DNA of 64,000 bases from Aradus depressus (taxonomy: Eukaryota; Arthropoda; Insecta; Hemiptera; Aradidae). Every line of letters begins with the position of its first letter. Positions within the stretch are counted from its first letter, which is position 1. The stretch covers positions 45,401,213-45,465,212 of the forward strand of contig OY759215.1 in the NCBI GenBank assembly GCA_963662175.1, read 5' to 3'. A model generated the notes under the pieces. That model had not been told where the DNA came from. It made no database searches and saw nothing but the letters and a program-made list of their open reading frames with translations. Below are positions 61,942-64,000 of this stretch, piece by piece. The translations under genes and the position numbers were made by a program.

Positions 61942-62155
61942 TTAGTTAGTCATTGTGACTCATGCCCGGCTTTAACCCCCACTCTACTGTTGGAGTCCTA
62001 AATTTTGCCTACTCAGGTTTAGTTACCTAAGATAGAGAGCATTAAAGAGTACCTCGGAACCACCGCTTAACGTCCCATCCGAAGGACGGAATGCTCAAGG
62101 TCTTACCTATCATATAAAAAACCTAAGGGCCTCGACCGGGTTTCGAAACAGCGAA
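61942..62155 (-). mobile_element. SINE S1, tail-to-tail with the previous copy
   Basis: TTAGTTAGTCATTGTGACTC, then a deletion to CCACTCTACTGTTGGAG, CCTCGGAACCACCGC, CCATCCGAAGGACGG, CTAAGGGCCTCGACCGGG, TTTCGAAACAGCG. Only about 17 bp separate its tail from the tail of the plus-strand copy, making an inverted SINE pair. Confidence 0.83.
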
Positions 62156-63640
62156 TATATATTTTAAAACTATAAAAATAATAAATATAAACGTTAATTT
62201 ACTTTTTTATGATTTTTTAAATCCCCCCTAGAATTCCCTCTGTCCTCCTCCCCCGCCCCCTCCACACATTAAAAAGCGAAAAATCCTCATAAAAATAAAT
62301 GAATAAAAATATTGCATTAATATTTTATCTGATTTATCGTCTTTGAATTTTCTTTCATCTTCAAAACTGTTGTATATGTAACAGGAGGCCTTCTAAAACA
62401 GTCCCACAAAAATTCTAAAGCAATTAAAAAAGATTATAAATCGTGAATTTTGAAGAAAAAAAAAAAAATCTATAGACTGCTGATAAAAACCTAGATTTTT
62501 CAATTTTTTTTAAAATGTTATTTTAAATAGGTACATATCGTGAAATTTAATTAACTATTTCATATGCCAGCGTAATGTTTAATGTTCGCAACTGGGAAAA
62601 TTGCCATCTAACGGTTAAGTCATATAAATGTATTATATTTTTTTGGTCCTTCTTAATGATCAACATATTTTTATTGGTGACATTTTTTCCCGCTAATTAT
62701 TGTGCGTCACACTGACGTATTTGTTAATTTAATTTTACCTAATTCGTTATGTTATTATTATTGCTAAATATTTAAGGTATTGATGTATTTTAGACGCAGT
62801 ATATAAAATAGGTAACTATAGAATGGTATGATCCTGATCCTAAAGGGGTACCTTAGTATAAATAATAAAATAAAAAAACGTGATCCATAAATTATGTTCA
62901 TCTAGTTTTAGAAGAATTTATTTTTCATGTTCAACGTGGAGACCGCAGAGCTAACGATACTCTGGCTTGAGCCAAGCTCTTCTAAAAGGCATTAAGAAAA
63001 AAAGTAGTAGGAAGACAAGCGTGTCAACTCGATATTGTAAAAAAATGTAGAAACATGCAGCTGCAGTTTGAGAGAAATTAAATGAAAAAATGAAATCGAA
63101 CTTGTTATTAAAAGTACTCCCAGAAAGTACTCTGATATTCTAAAGTCGATGTGCAACTAAACGACAGCTACAAATGGAATATTGATGTTATATTAAAAAA
63201 ATAATAAACAATAAAATACTTTCGTCAAAAGTTTTTGTTTGTTTTTTTTCTTTTCAAAACGAACGTAAGGTTTATCAAACACAGATGCATTTTACGTGAC
63301 GCTATTTTCGATTCCAGTGTTACGTAAAAAACAATTTTTGCTATGACGTACTTTTTTACGTTCTTAGTTTGTTTTTGTTTCTAAAATGTAATGCCTTCAA
63401 CATTTTCAATATAATTAACTAGTCAACAAAAGTTCAAGATCTGTTCAAAACGATTACCATGTGCTAAGACACAGTTAAACTAACAAGAGACGCTACCAAT
63501 TGTACATCTTTAAAATACTAACTAGTTATTAAGGTATAAAACTAATTTTTTTTAAACTACAAAATTGTATTAACATTTGAGCATTTTATATAAAATTAAA
63601 CCTCTAAGTTAAGTTTTGATCTTTCAGCTTATTGAGTGGA
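62156..63640. other. AT-rich, no gene recognised
   Basis: A C-rich patch at 62220-62270 interrupts A/T-rich sequence. No frame with a recognisable domain. Confidence 0.4.
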
Positions 63641-63850
63641 GAGAAGTGGACGGGTGACTGGTAAGCGAGGAGTTCGCAAGCTACCTCCATGGTACTGGTT
63701 CCAAATCCCACTGCTGGAGTGCGCTGTCATCGCAAGGGTTCAGGACGAGTCCTTTGTCAAGGCTACCGTCCCGGGGTACATCCAAACATAGGCCACTTGA
63801 CAAATGTTCCAGAGCTCGAGTCTAGATAAACAAAAAAAAATAAATTAAAA
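63640..63850 (+). mobile_element. Possible third tRNA-derived SINE
   Basis: GGACGGGTGACTGGTAAGCG can be read as a box A region and CTGGTTCCAAATCCCACTGC as a box B region about 50 bases later. A unique GC-richer body follows (CGCAAGGGTTCAGGACGAG, CTACCGTCCCGGGG), ending in an A-rich tail (AAACAAAAAAAAATAAATT). Only one copy is in the window, so the family cannot be confirmed. Confidence 0.45.
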
Positions 63851-64000
63851 AAGTTGTCAGTGAATTACTGACAATGTAGTTCCCCAGAACGAATTAATCA
63901 ACTTTTCGCTCCCCCTCCGAAACTAGTTGTTTGCGCTAATATTCCAAGTTGACTTGGATCCTCTTTTATTGTGACGATAAATTCGTTACATCGACAGTTA
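63851..64000 (-). repeat. Dispersed repeat DR1, cut by window end
   Basis: GTCAGTGAATTACTGACAATG, AGTTCCCCAGAACGAATTAATC and TTTCGCTCCCCCTCCGAAAC are inverse to DR1 ends at 34.7 and 52.8 kb. Confidence 0.55.

Overview
The window looks like AT-rich, repeat-saturated nuclear DNA of an arthropod, most likely an insect. I see no bacterial or viral gene organisation, no rRNA or genuine tRNA gene, and no host gene that I can name. The clues to lineage are indirect: a jockey-clade non-LTR retrotransposon, a Penelope-like element with a GIY-YIG domain, several hAT remnants, and a tRNA-derived SINE whose 3' tails are runs of CCTAA, the arthropod telomere unit. I cannot name the species.

Layout. 1-8.7 kb: SINE copies, a near-perfect 526/527-bp tandem duplication, a purine-rich minisatellite and a duplicated segment with a nested second SINE. 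8.76-13.0 kb (minus strand): an apparently complete jockey-type element, with poly(A) tail, ORF2 (endonuclease + reverse transcriptase), ORF1 (zinc-knuckle protein) joined by a TAATG stop/start overlap, and a candidate target-site duplication. This is the only place with intact long reading frames. 13-26 kb: dispersed repeats, MITE-like elements, a LINE 3' end with TAA tail, an 81-bp in-frame tandem repeat and an RTE-like repeat. 26-31 kb: a decayed jockey-like RT with a SINE in it, an unrecognised coding-like stretch, and the GIY-YIG/RT end of a decayed Penelope-like element. 31-43 kb: a class-II-tRNA-derived SINE with perfect 13-bp target duplication, a 110-bp satellite, several SINEs and inverted-arm repeats. 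43-55 kb: hAT remnants (one with 8-bp duplications inserted into a SINE, one with a BED finger and TATCGATA-rich ends), more RT relics and a long polypyrimidine tract. 55-64 kb: an inverted-repeat DNA element, more inverted-arm repeats, a 119-bp tandem duplication and a tail-to-tail SINE pair.

The most interesting signal is a set of short repeats, most of them built as two inverted arms, that carry hammerhead-ribozyme-like cores. At least three sequence-unrelated families share one layout: CTGANGA or a relative, one extra nucleotide, a short perfect helix II often closed by a GNRA loop, GAAA, then a perfect palindrome in place of helix III. The helices differ between families but stay self-complementary. 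One family also lies about 300 bp downstream of the Penelope-like GIY-YIG remnant, which links the cores to Penelope-type retroelements. About twenty copies of one tRNA-derived SINE in 64 kb are the second main theme.

The elements do not form a pathway; the window is a record of nested insertions (hAT into SINE, SINE into RT relic, SINE into inverted-repeat element, SINE into SINE) from which a relative order of activity can be read.
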